In this document: piece by piece, positions 45,701 to 56,540 of the stretch
Layout: each line of letters begins with the position of its first letter
Position numbering within the stretch: position 1 is the stretch's first letter
Assembly (NCBI RefSeq): GCF_018873765.1
Contig: NC_057920.1
Span: forward strand, 11,111,307-11,175,306
Reading direction: 5' to 3'
DNA from: Telopea speciosissima
Lineage: Eukaryota > Streptophyta > Magnoliopsida > Proteales > Proteaceae
DNA: 64,000 bases
Made by a program: the position numbers and the translations under genes
The notes under the pieces: generated by a model
Told to the model about the DNA's origin: nothing
Databases searched by the model: none
The model's input: the letters and a program-made list of their open reading frames with translations, nothing else

Positions 45701-46004
45701 TTTTTGTATGATCCTTGATGAATAAGGGATGGTTTAAGAATGCAAAAGACCTGTGATTACTCCATAAAATTCGTAGGTGTCCCTAATCTATGTTTTCAGA
45801 CATGGCAAAGGATACAATGGGTGAATGGGTGTGGCAAAGATTCCATTTCCAGAATTCTCATTGGCTGAAGTGTTGAACATGGGTACAGCTCAAAGTTTGG
45901 AGTATCCAGGTTACATGGTCAGTGGTCACTAATATACCACAGGATGTGATGGATAGATTTGGTAGGGAAATGATAAGTGCTGAACCTAACATGTAGCCAT
46001 CCCT

Positions 46005-49000
46005 ACCCAAATTATTCTTTTAATGTAATATGGTAGAACTAAACTCAGTTCTAGGGTCCCATTCCCCTAAAAACATTTGGATGGGAATGTTTCCATTGGA
46101 TTGATGAATAGCTCCAAGTTTAAACTGTGAAAAAACTGTTGGATTATAATCTTTGTCTCAATACACATGGACTAAAATCCCAATTATGGAACTTGAAAAC
46201 ATTCCATCAACCTTTGTGATGGAATATTTCAATCAAATCTAAGCTGTATCACATATGGGTCACTTCTATTCACAGAGCTAAGAATTCTACTCGTAACTAT
46301 ATATATATATATAAGCTGAAAGCAAAACATGGTGCATACAAAAATTTTTAAGAGTTTCTGTGCTGAAATATCTAATGGAACCATGCCGGAGCAACATTGT
46401 CTTTGTCCAAGCACAAATGAAAAGCCTAGAGGAGTATTTCCAACAACAATCTAATTACCTTCTTCTGTGTCTATGGATTTATCATAGGGAGCTAGGAGAT
46501 AACAGGATAATTCCCCATCCTGATAGGAGATTTCAAATTTGTTCTTCACTCGCAAATTTCACTTTCTTACCTGCTTGGAAAATATGGACCTGCATTTTAA
46601 ACTTACCCACAAGCTCAAAAATGCAGGTATCTGCTTCTTCAAGTTTATTAGCATGTACAAATGCTGGCCAACCTCCAGTTAGGAAAATCTTTTCCCCGAA
46701 TCTTTTTATGTTTACTCTCCAAGCTTGGCCTTTTCTGGTCCAAAGGGTAACCTTTCCGTTCTGCGGAAGATGAATATGTGTTCTGGCAAAGTCAACTGGG
46801 ATATACTGTGTGAATAATGTTCAATTAGTAAAAGAAAAATCAATAATAATAACAAAAAATTCCTGTTAATAAAAGAATAGCTTGCTATAACAACCATGTA
46901 TGAAATGTGCTTGTCCTTGGAAGGTTTTGAATAGGTGCCATCCACCATTATCATTACTAGATATCTTTTTCTAATATTTTACAGCAAGGTTTAGCACCTT
47001 CATAGAGAAGCTGATCCACATCTGGACTTTTTAGCTTACCTTCATAATTTCATATAATGAGTTCATATTTTTCTATCTCAAACTTTTGGAAATTGGAAGG
47101 CCAATGATCAATGTGCATGTATATACTCACTTCTAAATTTGATTCTTTTATTTTAATGCATGTGGGCATCTAGCCTAATCCAAAACTATAATTACTGAAA
47201 TAACAAAAAGCATTGGGAGGGAAGATAGATTGGGAAATGGAAGCAAATCCAAGCTTCACAAAAGTAGCAACCAAAACACACATTGGTCAAGACAGATACA
47301 TACAATTCTTTTTAGAAGTCCAAGCAGCACCATAGATAAACAAGTCAGAAACAATAAATCCCTCAAAATCTAAATTAAATTCCTTGAGACTAATTGTTAG
47401 TATAGTTTTGACAAGATGGACAGAACAAACTTGGGAAACACACAGATAAGTTCTGCCAACAATGCAACACTATTAATTTATAGCCTGACAAAAACCAACA
47501 ATAGGATAACTAACAGAGAAAGAAGAAAACTTAGGCTTCTCCAAAAAACAAATGAAAGCGTAATAAGATGGTACAAACCAAAACAGTGAACCTTCAATTT
47601 CCAATTAATTGTGTACATGAACAAGGAATACCAAACAAAAATTGACAAACCAAATCACCATTTGACATCCAAATACAGGCAACCCTACTATTTACTTTAT
47701 GGGTAATTTCTCCACCTCAACCAAACCATCAACCATGTAAATGAAATCCCATCTAGAAACTTCTATAGTTTTTGACATTTTTATCTAATGCTGACCAAGG
47801 AATTTGAGAGAGTTAAAACATCCTTGGAAATTGGTATTTCTCTACGTATTAATCCAGCTAATCCATACAAAGATGCTAAGGTTTTCCATTTTAGCTAGCC
47901 ATCTGAAATATACTCGTAGGGAACAATAAGCTTGGGTTTCATGCAGAACTCTTACCTCTGCAAGGATAAAAAATGGAATGCAAGTTTAATGCTCCAAAGA
48001 TGGAGAGTCAAATTGAGAGTCTTTTAATCTACTTCCTTTATGATCTTAACTGGTCATGAGGCGCTTTACAATGCCCTTTAAGAGTAATTTGACTCAATCT
48101 TTCTAGACCATGGCCCAGTTCGCAACTGCATTAAGCTCTCTTTAAGTTTGGAGATAGTGCACCGGGAAATTTTTATTACAGAAATTATTTAGCTAGTTAT
48201 GTATAGGTTTGGCTTAATATAAATATTGATCATAAGATAGTAAAAAGAAGCAAACAAGTTGCATAAAAACTCACCATAGAAGAACCCTTGCACACATTTG
48301 ATGCATTTAAACGCCTCAAGAAATAAGGAAACTTGGAAGTAAAAGACTCTGCTTCTTTCCAAACTTTTGCCTTTTCTTCTTCAGTTGCAGGCAGCCTTCT
48401 TGACGAGGAGCATATAGTTTTTGAAAGTGGTTCATGGGTCCGCTCAACATCCTCTCTTCTAGCTTTTTCAAGCCCCTTTGGTGTAGAAGTGAAAAGGCGT
48501 TGCCCTGTAGCATGTAAACCAATGTAACAGTAGCATTTATAAGGTACCTATAAGTAAAAATAAATATTTATGTAGAAGTTCTTACTTATTCGATGAAGCA
48601 GCATCCAAAAGAGATATAAAGTTATGGAATATGAATCAAAAGCATTCTCATTTCCACATCCAGTCAGTGGCATGTCTAAGGCTCTAAATGCACATTTACT
48701 AAACAACTAATGAAGTTATGGTAATCTTAGAAACATTTGGACTCAGTATTTCTTCACCCGGTGTCCAATTTTGGCGGTTGGATGGAACTCCAGGAGCAGC
48801 GCCGAGGGCATTTCGGACCTTTGTACAATAAGGGGAGTAATTATGATATCACTGTGGTGGGTGAACATTCACCATGGGTGAAGAAAAACTTTCTCCTAAC
48901 CATTTTGATTGATTAAAATAGAAATATCTCTTTTATTTCTTTTTTTTCCCGGGAAATATCTGCATGTGCATTCAAATGCATGAGGGACAGTTGCATTTAC

Positions 49001-51260
49001 AGTTAAAGCAGAAAGATATGGCTAGAAATTCAAGAGCTGCGAGTAATTTTTCAAATTCATACCTGGATCATCTTTACTGGCTTTTTGAACACAATCAGTG
49101 GAAGTCTCTGATGATTTATCACATTTTTTAGTTCCATCGGAGAAGGCAGGTTCTTGATTGGGTTTAGTACTAAGCACATAATCTCTCTCGCATGCACTCC
49201 CATCAAAAATTTTTACATCAAAACAAATATTTCCATCATATCCAAAGACAAGAAAATTATGGTCATAGATGGAGTGATCTTTTATAAAATCTTGCCAACC
49301 ATCCTCTATATATGTTCCACTTGTAGTTTTACTTAATTTGACGTGCCAGTGATTACCACAAGAATCCTCTAGGGTGGCAAGTTTATATGCTTCAGTTGAA
49401 ATGTGCTCCACAAAGTCTGGTGGGATCTGCTGCAAGTTATGACAATTAAATAAATGAAGTATTGGTATGGTGAAAACCATCTTCTAAATAAATCAACTTT
49501 CAGAACAATCTCATCATAGCTGCAGAAAAAAACACCTGGGGTGGAGAGAGCATGGATGAATAGTAAATATTTGGTTAGACCATACATGATACCAATAGAA
49601 TCTAAAATGGAGGGGCAAAGAAAATAAAAGCTGCTGGATCCTGTTTTGAGTCCATACAGGGCAGCACAATACACAAATGTTGCTTGGTTAAAATTGTTTG
49701 TGAAACACCATGGGTTAAAAGTTCAGCTACACATAACCGAAAAATAAGGAAAAAGAGAAACTAAGTATTGTACTTCTATATCAGGACTACCTGTCACTGT
49801 TGTTATCGAATCTTATTCGACAATGGAGGAGATCTTGTTCATGTGCTCTTCTCCATCCTGTATTTACAGTTGTCTACTGGGTATTGCATTTGTCCAAATG
49901 GACCAAAAAGACCATGCACTCTTCAGAAACAGGCTGATGAAGTTATAATTCTTCAGTTTCCTTTTCTGCATCTATGCCACCACTGCCTTATGATCAAATG
50001 GTATCTGACTTGAAACTGTTCGGTGTTCTCTGGTCCTAACCAGTGAAAATGGGAGAGTTCCAACCAACACTATGACATCTGGAATTTTACAGGGTGATGG
50101 ATATGTTCAGGTACACATTCTTACAGGTTACAGCACAGGATTTCAATTGGATAGTAATGGAGCTCTGTGAAGAAATTCATAACTGGTAGCTCAGGTCTCC
50201 TTTGCAAAGCATGATCCAAAACCCTACTTTTCGATGGGGCTGATAGGTTGTTATTGGAAAGACATAAAAAATTTCTTTGACATTTTAGGGCAGAAAAGGC
50301 CATTTACTGCTCCTATATCTCCCCAGTAGAGAACAGTCCAAGCTAGTAAATCAAATCAATGAAAATAGCTGAAGAAATATTTTAGTAACTACTCCCCTGA
50401 GCTTCCTTCCTAAATCAAAACCTGGGAACACAATACACATAGATCATCAACATGCAGTCAATGGGTTAAACCAACAAAACCTATGCGATTCCAACCTTCC
50501 CCTTATAAGGATATACTTCTTTTTGTAGACCTATATGAATCTACATTTTTTTCAGACCTATCAAAAGATGTTTAAGATCAGCCACCCAATCTTCCAAACA
50601 CATTCATAGCCATTTTAACAAGAAAGCAAGCTAGCATTAAGAAGGAAACTATGGAAGACATCTGATTCTTAAAGGATGGTTACAATATTCTTTTCAAAAG
50701 AACTCTAAACTAAACCAAAGACCTCTGTTCTAACTGCTAGCAAAATACGGCAAGAATCAACAGGGATAGAGAAAAAAAATAATTTAAGCCCAGAAGATGG
50801 AAATGAAAATAAATTTTTTCTTAAATGTGAGAGACAATAACTACCAACCAATCTTGTGGGAACTCGCGGATACATGATCTTGTAGAAGTAAGGCCTCTCG
50901 TCTGGAGGTATGTTCTTGCTCTTCTTCTCCATTTTTTGTTTTTTTTTTCCAAGCTTTGAGTGTTGTAGATTGCAGAGGCAGCAGTGATAAGAGTTGGAGA
51001 ACAAGCAGAAAGAGAGAGAGAGGGCAAGAGAGGGAGGAGTGAAGTTTGAACAAAAGTGCTAGTCTTAGCTCTTATCAGCTACCAGTGTCCAGCTTTCAGT
51101 TTTGACAGTTACCAGTTTTGGAAGGAAGGTCAACAAATAAATCTGATCAATCCTAACCGTTCGATCATTCTAATCACCTTTCAAAGCTTTCTCTGCACTC
51201 TTCCTAGTGAATGGAAGGGTGGGGTTATTCTAGTAATTTGACGTCGTCTTTTAAAAGAAA
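46005..51260. repeat. Tandem segment 3 (carries REM gene F)
   Basis: Third copy of the repeated segment, from the marker at about 46012 through gene F and its leader. No PPR remnant is visible to its right. It lacks the private insertions of segments 1 and 2. Confidence 0.7.
46533..50932 (-). CDS. REM-type B3 transcription factor with two B3 domains, gene F
   Basis: Predicted nuclear DNA-binding protein of about 317 aa. Exons: 50849..50932, 49063..49429, 48275..48504, 46533..46805. Exon 1 is MEKKSKNIPPDERPYFYKIM to PRVPTRL. B3 domain 1 starts QIPPDFVEHI (Q where D and E have R) and is otherwise almost the same as in E. The linker is KGLEKARREDVER and SSSRRLPATEEEKAK. B3 domain 2 carries FPYFLRRLNASNVCKGSSM, YIPVDFARTH, KVTLWTRKGQAWRVN, GGWPAFVHANKLEEADTCIF and ends FASEEQI. 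The exon 1 donor has a 4-base repeat (TTG|GTTGGTAG), so the in-frame site is GTTGGT while the site matching D and E would shift the frame. All other junctions are normal. It is probably coding, but splicing of exon 1 is the weak point. Confidence 0.8.
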
Positions 51261-51956
51261 ATTTCCATCTTCTCTAACGGCTTTTGGGACAAGATCCACC
51301 TGGCGCGCGCGGGCTTTTTGATTCCTGGGAAGAAAAGATAAACCGAGAGAGAGAGAGAAAGGGAAAGAAGATTAAAATGTTTAATGGTGCTTTTGTCTTG
51401 CCTGGCTTTTTTTCATGAGAAAAAAAATCAAATGCTTTAGGATTTGAGATTATGTCATTATAAAGATCTGCTATAAACTTAAAACAAAAAAATCAAGAAA
51501 TAAGAATAAACAAAAACAAAGCAAAAATGACACATAGATTTAACGTGGTTTACATATCAATATGATGTGCTATGTTTACGGGCGAAAAAGAAGATGATTT
51601 ACTGTGCAAATGGAAGAAGATTGTAGTGGAGATCTCTCAAGAACATCAAAACTGTAGCAAGAACTCTCGCCCAAAAACCCTAAAAAATCCTCAAAAATCT
51701 CACTTGTTTCACACATGCTTGCACAACAGAACATGAAAACATATAAATACTCCCCAAATCTCAACCAATAGATGGATCCAATATTCTGGATCGAATGTAT
51801 CTCTTATGTGGAGTAGTCTATCGTCAACAAATTATCCACATCAATGGCTGAACAAAAACCAATTGCTAAACTCAGATTATCAAAGTGGCAAACCAGAGGT
51901 TAGAGAAAAAATATATGAAAGAGAAAGAAAAGGATTGAGGGAAAAGGGAACTAACT

Positions 51957-52226
51957 AGGGCTGTAAACGGATCGGATTCAGTTCGGATAGTGCTATATCC
52001 GCATCCGCATCCGAATAGCTATCGGATGGATTCGGATAATGCTAAACGGATACGGACACGGATACAGATCGGATATTTTATCCATTTACATGTAAATATA
52101 GCTTTTCGGATAGCTATAGCCTATCCGTATCCGCATCCGTTTAGTTTTCGGACGGATTCGGATAGTGCTAAACGGATATGGATATGAATACGGAAACGAA
52201 TTTCGGCTATCCATTTACACCTCTAG
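51957..52226. mobile_element. hAT-like MITE with CGGATACGGAT-rich interior
   Basis: Flanked by AACTAACT (51949-51956 and 52227-52234), an 8-bp target duplication. The ends are AGGGCTGTAAACGG and the inverse TCCATTTACACCTCTA. Almost the entire body is built of CGGAT-, GCATCCG- and CGGATA-type words, so it is close to simple sequence inside TIRs. Non-coding. Confidence 0.85.
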
Positions 52227-52439
52227 AACTAACTAAAGAGTTGAGATTGAACTAGCAATACCCCCCTCCCCAAAAAGATAATTATTTAAATAAGTGAAAG
52301 TAAGTTGAAAGAGGTACAACCCAAAAAATTAGGAAAATCACTGCTACATGATGTCAACAAAGGAACTCTAAAAAGCAGTTAGACACTAAACAAAAGAGTG
52401 ACTCTAAGACATTCAAATAAATTAGGACTCCAAGACTGA

Positions 52440-53430
52440 AATAGACACAATGTGGGCAGTGGGTTTCTCCTAAATTCAAACCTAAAATTTATTTATTTAT
52501 TTTTTTATTCTACTACTAATTTGGGCAACAAGATTCTTCTTGGAATTCAACTTTTTCTACTATGGGCTTATTCTACTATTAATATGGGCAGAACTGCAGA
52601 AGGCTTATTCTTGCAAATTTAACTTTTTCTACTGTGTCATATCTTCCCTCCGGGTAGTGAACTTTTTCTTTGAAATTGAAGTTTTTCTATTATTGGTAGG
52701 CCTGTAAACGGATCGGATTCGGCTCGGATACGGATCGGATGCAATCGGATTCGGATATTTTCTGGTCGTATACGGATACCTCTAAACGGATTCGGATGCG
52801 GATGCGGAACGAATTCGGATTTTTGGCCATCAGTTTACACCTCTACCTTGTGTAACCCGAACCTTCCTCCCCCTAGTGGATACAATTCACTCTCAACCCA
52901 TAGTTTTAGATCATGATTCTCTTTTCCGTCTAGAACCTATTGAATCTTCAAAAACCCCAAAGATCGTTATTTACTTAATTTTTTATAATTAAGTATTCGG
53001 ATTCGAATTTTTATCGGACTATTCGGATTTTTGTCCGGATATCTCTAAACGAATACGGATGCGGATTGAATTCGAATTTTCGGTTACCCATTTACAACCC
53101 TAATTATTGGCTTATTGTTGTGGGCAGTGGGTTTCTTTCTGCAAATTCAACTTTTTCTACTGGGTCAAATCTTTCCTCCTCTCCAATTCCTTGCTTATTC
53201 TAGTACTTACCAACGTGGGCAGTGGGCTTTTTCTTAGAAATTCAACATTTTTCTACTCTGGGCTTATCTGCTACTAATGTGGGCAGTGGGCTTCTTCTAC
53301 CAATTCAACTTTTTTCTACTGGGCTATATATCCCTCCCCTCAATACATTGCTTGTTCTATACTAATGTGGGCAGTGGGCTTCTTCTTGGAAATTTATCCT
53401 TTTCGACTGGGTCATATCTCTTCCCTCCTC
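52440..53430. repeat. Tandem array, about 65-90 bp unit (GTGGGCAGTGGGCTTCTTCT)
   Basis: At least six diverged units with GTGGGCAGTGGG, AAATTCAACTTTTTCTAC and TGGGTCATATCT begin near 52448, 52535, 53118, 53216, 53279 and 53366. The run is split by the hAT-like element at 52697-53102. Confidence 0.75.
52697..53102. mobile_element. hAT-like element, 406 bp, perfect 8-bp target duplication
   Basis: Flanked by identical ATTATTGG (52689-52696 and 53103-53110). The ends are TAGGCCTGTAAACGG and the inverse ACCCATTTACAACCCTA. Both flanks are CGGATTCGGAT-rich; the centre (about 52846-52975) is ordinary sequence. An internal TTTACACCTCTA at 52834-52845 mimics a terminus and may mark an older nested end. 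Confidence 0.85.
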
Positions 53431-53449
53431 GAAACAAGACACGAAACAG

Positions 53450-54290
53450 GTTAATACTCCTCCTAGACAGGTCGTTCCATTGGCTCAAGCCCTATGCTAC
53501 CATCACAGATCTCAGAAAAAAAAATAAAAATTCTCAATCAGGTCGCCAACAAAATATGTCAGAGTGGGCCAATCTTTGAAAAGGGTGTAAGAATTCGAGT
53601 TGGATCGAACTGTACCAGCCGTATCAACCCAAGCCCTCCGCTACCATCACAATTCTTAGAAAAAAAATTTTAATTCGTATTGCTGCCAAAAATGTCAGAG
53701 CTGGCCAATCTTTGAATTGGTATAAGAATACGAGTCGGAGAGAACTGTACCGGGCCTATCTGCCCATGGCCTCTGCTACCATCACAAACCTCAGGAAAAA
53801 AAATCCATTCAGGTCACCACCAAAAAATATCGGAGCAGGCCAATCTTCGAAACTGGTACAAAAAATTCAAGTCGAATCGAAACGTACCGGGCCTATCGGC
53901 CCAAGCCCTTTGTTACCATCACAAACCTCAAGAAAAAAAATCTCATTCGTGTCCCCACCAAAAATGTCAGAGCAAGCCAATCTTTGAAACAGAGACAAGA
54001 ATTCGAGTCGGATCAAACTGTAGTGGGCCTATCGACCCAAGCCCTCAACTACCAACATAGATCTCAGAAAAAAAAAAAAAAAAAAAATCACATTCAAGTT
54101 GCCACCAAAAACTGTCGGAGCGGGCCAATCTTTGAAATGGGTACAAGAATTTGAGTCAGATCAAACCATACCAGACTTATCGGCGAAGCCCTCCACTACC
54201 ATCACAAACCTCAGAAAAAATTTCATTTAGGTAGCCACCAAAAATGTTGGAGCGAGTCAATCTTCGAAACGGGTATAAGAATTCAAGACA
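53450..54290. repeat. Tandem array, about 136 bp unit
   Basis: Six units, with GCCAATCTTTGAAA-like anchors at 53567, 53703, 53839, 53975, 54123 and 54256, so spacing is 136, 136, 136, 148 and 133. Each unit includes TATCGGCCCAAGCCCTC, ACCATCACA, an A run and CCACCAAAAATGTC. The last unit runs into the LTR end. Confidence 0.85.
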
Positions 54291-54299
54291 CACATAAAA

Positions 54300-55500
54300 A
54301 GATCTCTTCCCCTCTTGAAAAAGAAAAAAAAATCTTTTACTCTTGATCTAAAACATCAATTACAACAAGATACCATGCCTACAGTTGTTGAGTAGGCACT
54401 CAGAGGATTACATCAATACAATATGATTATGGTTACTTTAGAGCCCAAAAGATCTTCGGTATCTTCAAGAAAATGATCTACAGATAATAGCTACACCCTA
54501 CTTTGACAGATGTCAAGGTAGTGGGACAAAAGTATAACATTTTGATTCGATTTTTTTAGAAACAGCTTTTCTCAGGGGTGAAGTGGCATACATTATGATC
54601 CTCATCAGACCCATAAGTCATTTTTAGAAACAATTCTGCATGACAAAAATAGAAACAAACAAACCCCCTTTCTCCTATTTTTGAGATGTTGCTTGAATCA
54701 ATGGATCGTAATACTCTCTCAAGAGAAGGATAAATCAGGATCTTTATCTCCTCCAAGTTTCTTGTCCGATCTAATTTTCCAGTTCCTCTAATAAGGGGGA
54801 GGGAGGTTGGAATGACCACCCTATCTCTGCCTGAACACTCTGCTCGGGTGGAGGAGATAATTTTTCGCTAGATCGTACCCATCTGACATGTATATTCTAA
54901 TCCATCCCTTAAGCATTTTCTTCTACAGCTGTTTCTGGTTTCGGGAACCAGTTCCTATAATTTGATTTGAATAAATGTTTTTCCATGGTTAATATTTGAT
55001 CCAAGTACCCTCTTAAAATGACAATCTCTGTCCTTTCATAATCCTTAGATAAACCAGAGAGAGAGAGAGAGAGAGAGAAAGAATAGTGACAACTTCAATC
55101 CCTTAAATAGCAAACAAGAAGATACCATTTAGAGGAGAAAAGAAAAATGAGAAAATTTTCTTTTTTGGTAAAGAAATATGAAATATTGAAAACTCTGAAT
55201 GTAAAAATTTAATGGTATCTATTTGGAACCATGAATTCCTATGAAGTTGACATCAAGACATTCTAAATTATTGTGATAAGTTCAAATCTATGGGTCCTCT
55301 TGGTTATAGATGGGGTCCATCCAAAATGACATTTCAAATGTGGAGTCTGGACCACCATATGGTGAGAGAGTGTTTCTTTTTCTTGGGTCACCATTTTTCT
55401 TCTGGAGTTCTGCTGTGGTTGCATCCTTATCAAAAAAAGTTCTGCTGTGGTTGCACTACTTAAATGACCTAGCAACCAATTATGAGTAGGTATTTCAGCT
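54300..55500. other. Intergenic, small element pieces only
   Basis: Holds a fragment of the TATCTCCTCC-ended MITE (about 54750-54852), a short SINE-like scrap (CATTATGATCC...CAGACC, about 54590-54615) and a (GA)n tract near 55061. No gene recognised. Confidence 0.5.
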
Positions 55501-55525
55501 AGTTTAAATAGGTCATAGTTATATG

Positions 55526-55713
55526 GGATCCGACTCCTCTACTTTCGCCTGTCTGGTATTGTCATGCGCCCCCATACATAAGTGTGGCAGAAAGTACTGC
55601 CTTACCCCCACTCAAATAAGACGCTCGAATAGGGGTAAGGCGGTACATTCCGCCTTGCTTGTGTGTGGGGCACACACGACAGTAGGACAGGTGGAAGTAG
55701 AGGAATCGAATTG
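55526..55713. mobile_element. Mutator-type MITE
   Basis: Flanked by TAGTTATATG on both sides (55516-55525 and 55714-55723), a target duplication of 9-10 bp. Arms: GACTCCTCTACTTTCGCCTG against its inverse CAGGTGGAAGTAGAGGAATC, continuing through GCGCCCCCATAC / GTGTGTGGGGCAC. The centre pairs GCCTTACCCC with GGGGTAAGGC. Confidence 0.83.
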
Positions 55714-56199
55714 TAGTTATATGAAAGCCAATCTCCCCCCCCCCCCCCCGCCCCCAACACACACACACACTTTATTGATATCATTACAACTTGAGTGTTT
55801 CATAGTTCATATTTAGGCTTCTAATAAGGTATCAGATTTTGAATTAATTAGTATATATGTGCATATGTGGATGATGACTATGTTCCCCTGTCTCTGGTTG
55901 TTTTCACTTTTCTAGTGGAACTCATGTTTGAGTCTCCAAAGGTAGTTCAGTTGTTGTGGAAGAACCATTCCTGCAAATCAAATCACTTTTAGCCACATTC
56001 CTTTGTAAAAACACTGGGATGATTGCACATTCCAATTCAAAATTGAAACTCTGTTTTATCAATATCAATATGATGGTGGGTTCTTAGTGGCTCCTGAAGT
56101 TCCTTCTCCATAAACCAGTGTTTAAAAACCCAAAATCAAGATCCAAAATCGACTTAAAAATACCTTAACCCTAGTTTCCATACAGAATCAGCCCAAGCC

Positions 56200-56540
56200 G
56201 GATCTGTCGAAATATCCAATCTTGATTTAAATTTAGGGCGTAAACTTACCATTGAATCAGGCGATCCCCATGATTCCAAAGTATTACAATAGAGTTGATT
56301 CATCTGAGTCGTGAGGAGATGCTGACCTTTTAGGTCCAACAATCATTTTCAGCATTTGCCGAGTGACTAGAGACATTGGCTCTAATATCAATTGTTGGTC
56401 TTTCAGATTATGCGCTTATCGCTACACTAAAACCAATTAGTGGTATTAATGATGTAACTTTATTACCACATGCAGGAAGGACGGATATTCTCATAGTCGT
56501 GAGGAGACGCTGACCTTCTAGGCCCAACAAAATGCATTAA
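56200..56540 (-). mobile_element. Possible LTR retrotransposon scrap (fossil)
   Basis: On the minus strand a primer-binding-like motif (inverse of GGCTCTAATATCAATTGTTGG) lies between two copies of a GTCGTGAGGAGA.GCTGACC unit (about 56310 and 56495). Too short and degenerate for family assignment. Confidence 0.35.

Larger units (their letters stand above)
38170..45990. repeat. Tandem segment 2 (carries REM gene E)
   Basis: Second copy of the roughly 8-kb segment. Private insertions are a solo-LTR-like element (40584-40959) and a hAT-like element (43068-43793). It lacks the LINE and the foldback MITE of segment 1. Confidence 0.75.
51478..54294 (-). mobile_element. Large copia-like LTR fossil with two internal tandem arrays
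   Basis: The left edge (about 51478-51860) matches the end of the solo LTR in gene E (GATTTAACGTGGTTTACAT, GGGCGAAAAAGAAGATGATT, TGGAGATCTCTCAAGAACAT). The right edge (about 54225-54294) matches that solo LTR's other end (ATAAGAATTCAAGACACACA). On the minus strand it would be a single LTR of about 2.8 kb, enlarged by two tandem arrays and by hAT-like insertions at 51957-52226 and 52697-53102. No gag or pol is seen. It is a broken fossil; the one-LTR reading is an inference. Confidence 0.55.

Noticed and set aside
53118-54290. Tandem arrays as a CRISPR or a centromeric satellite
   Set aside because: CRISPR does not apply in a plant nuclear context and there are no spacers; the array ends inside LTR-like sequence, so it is a local expansion rather than shown satellite DNA.
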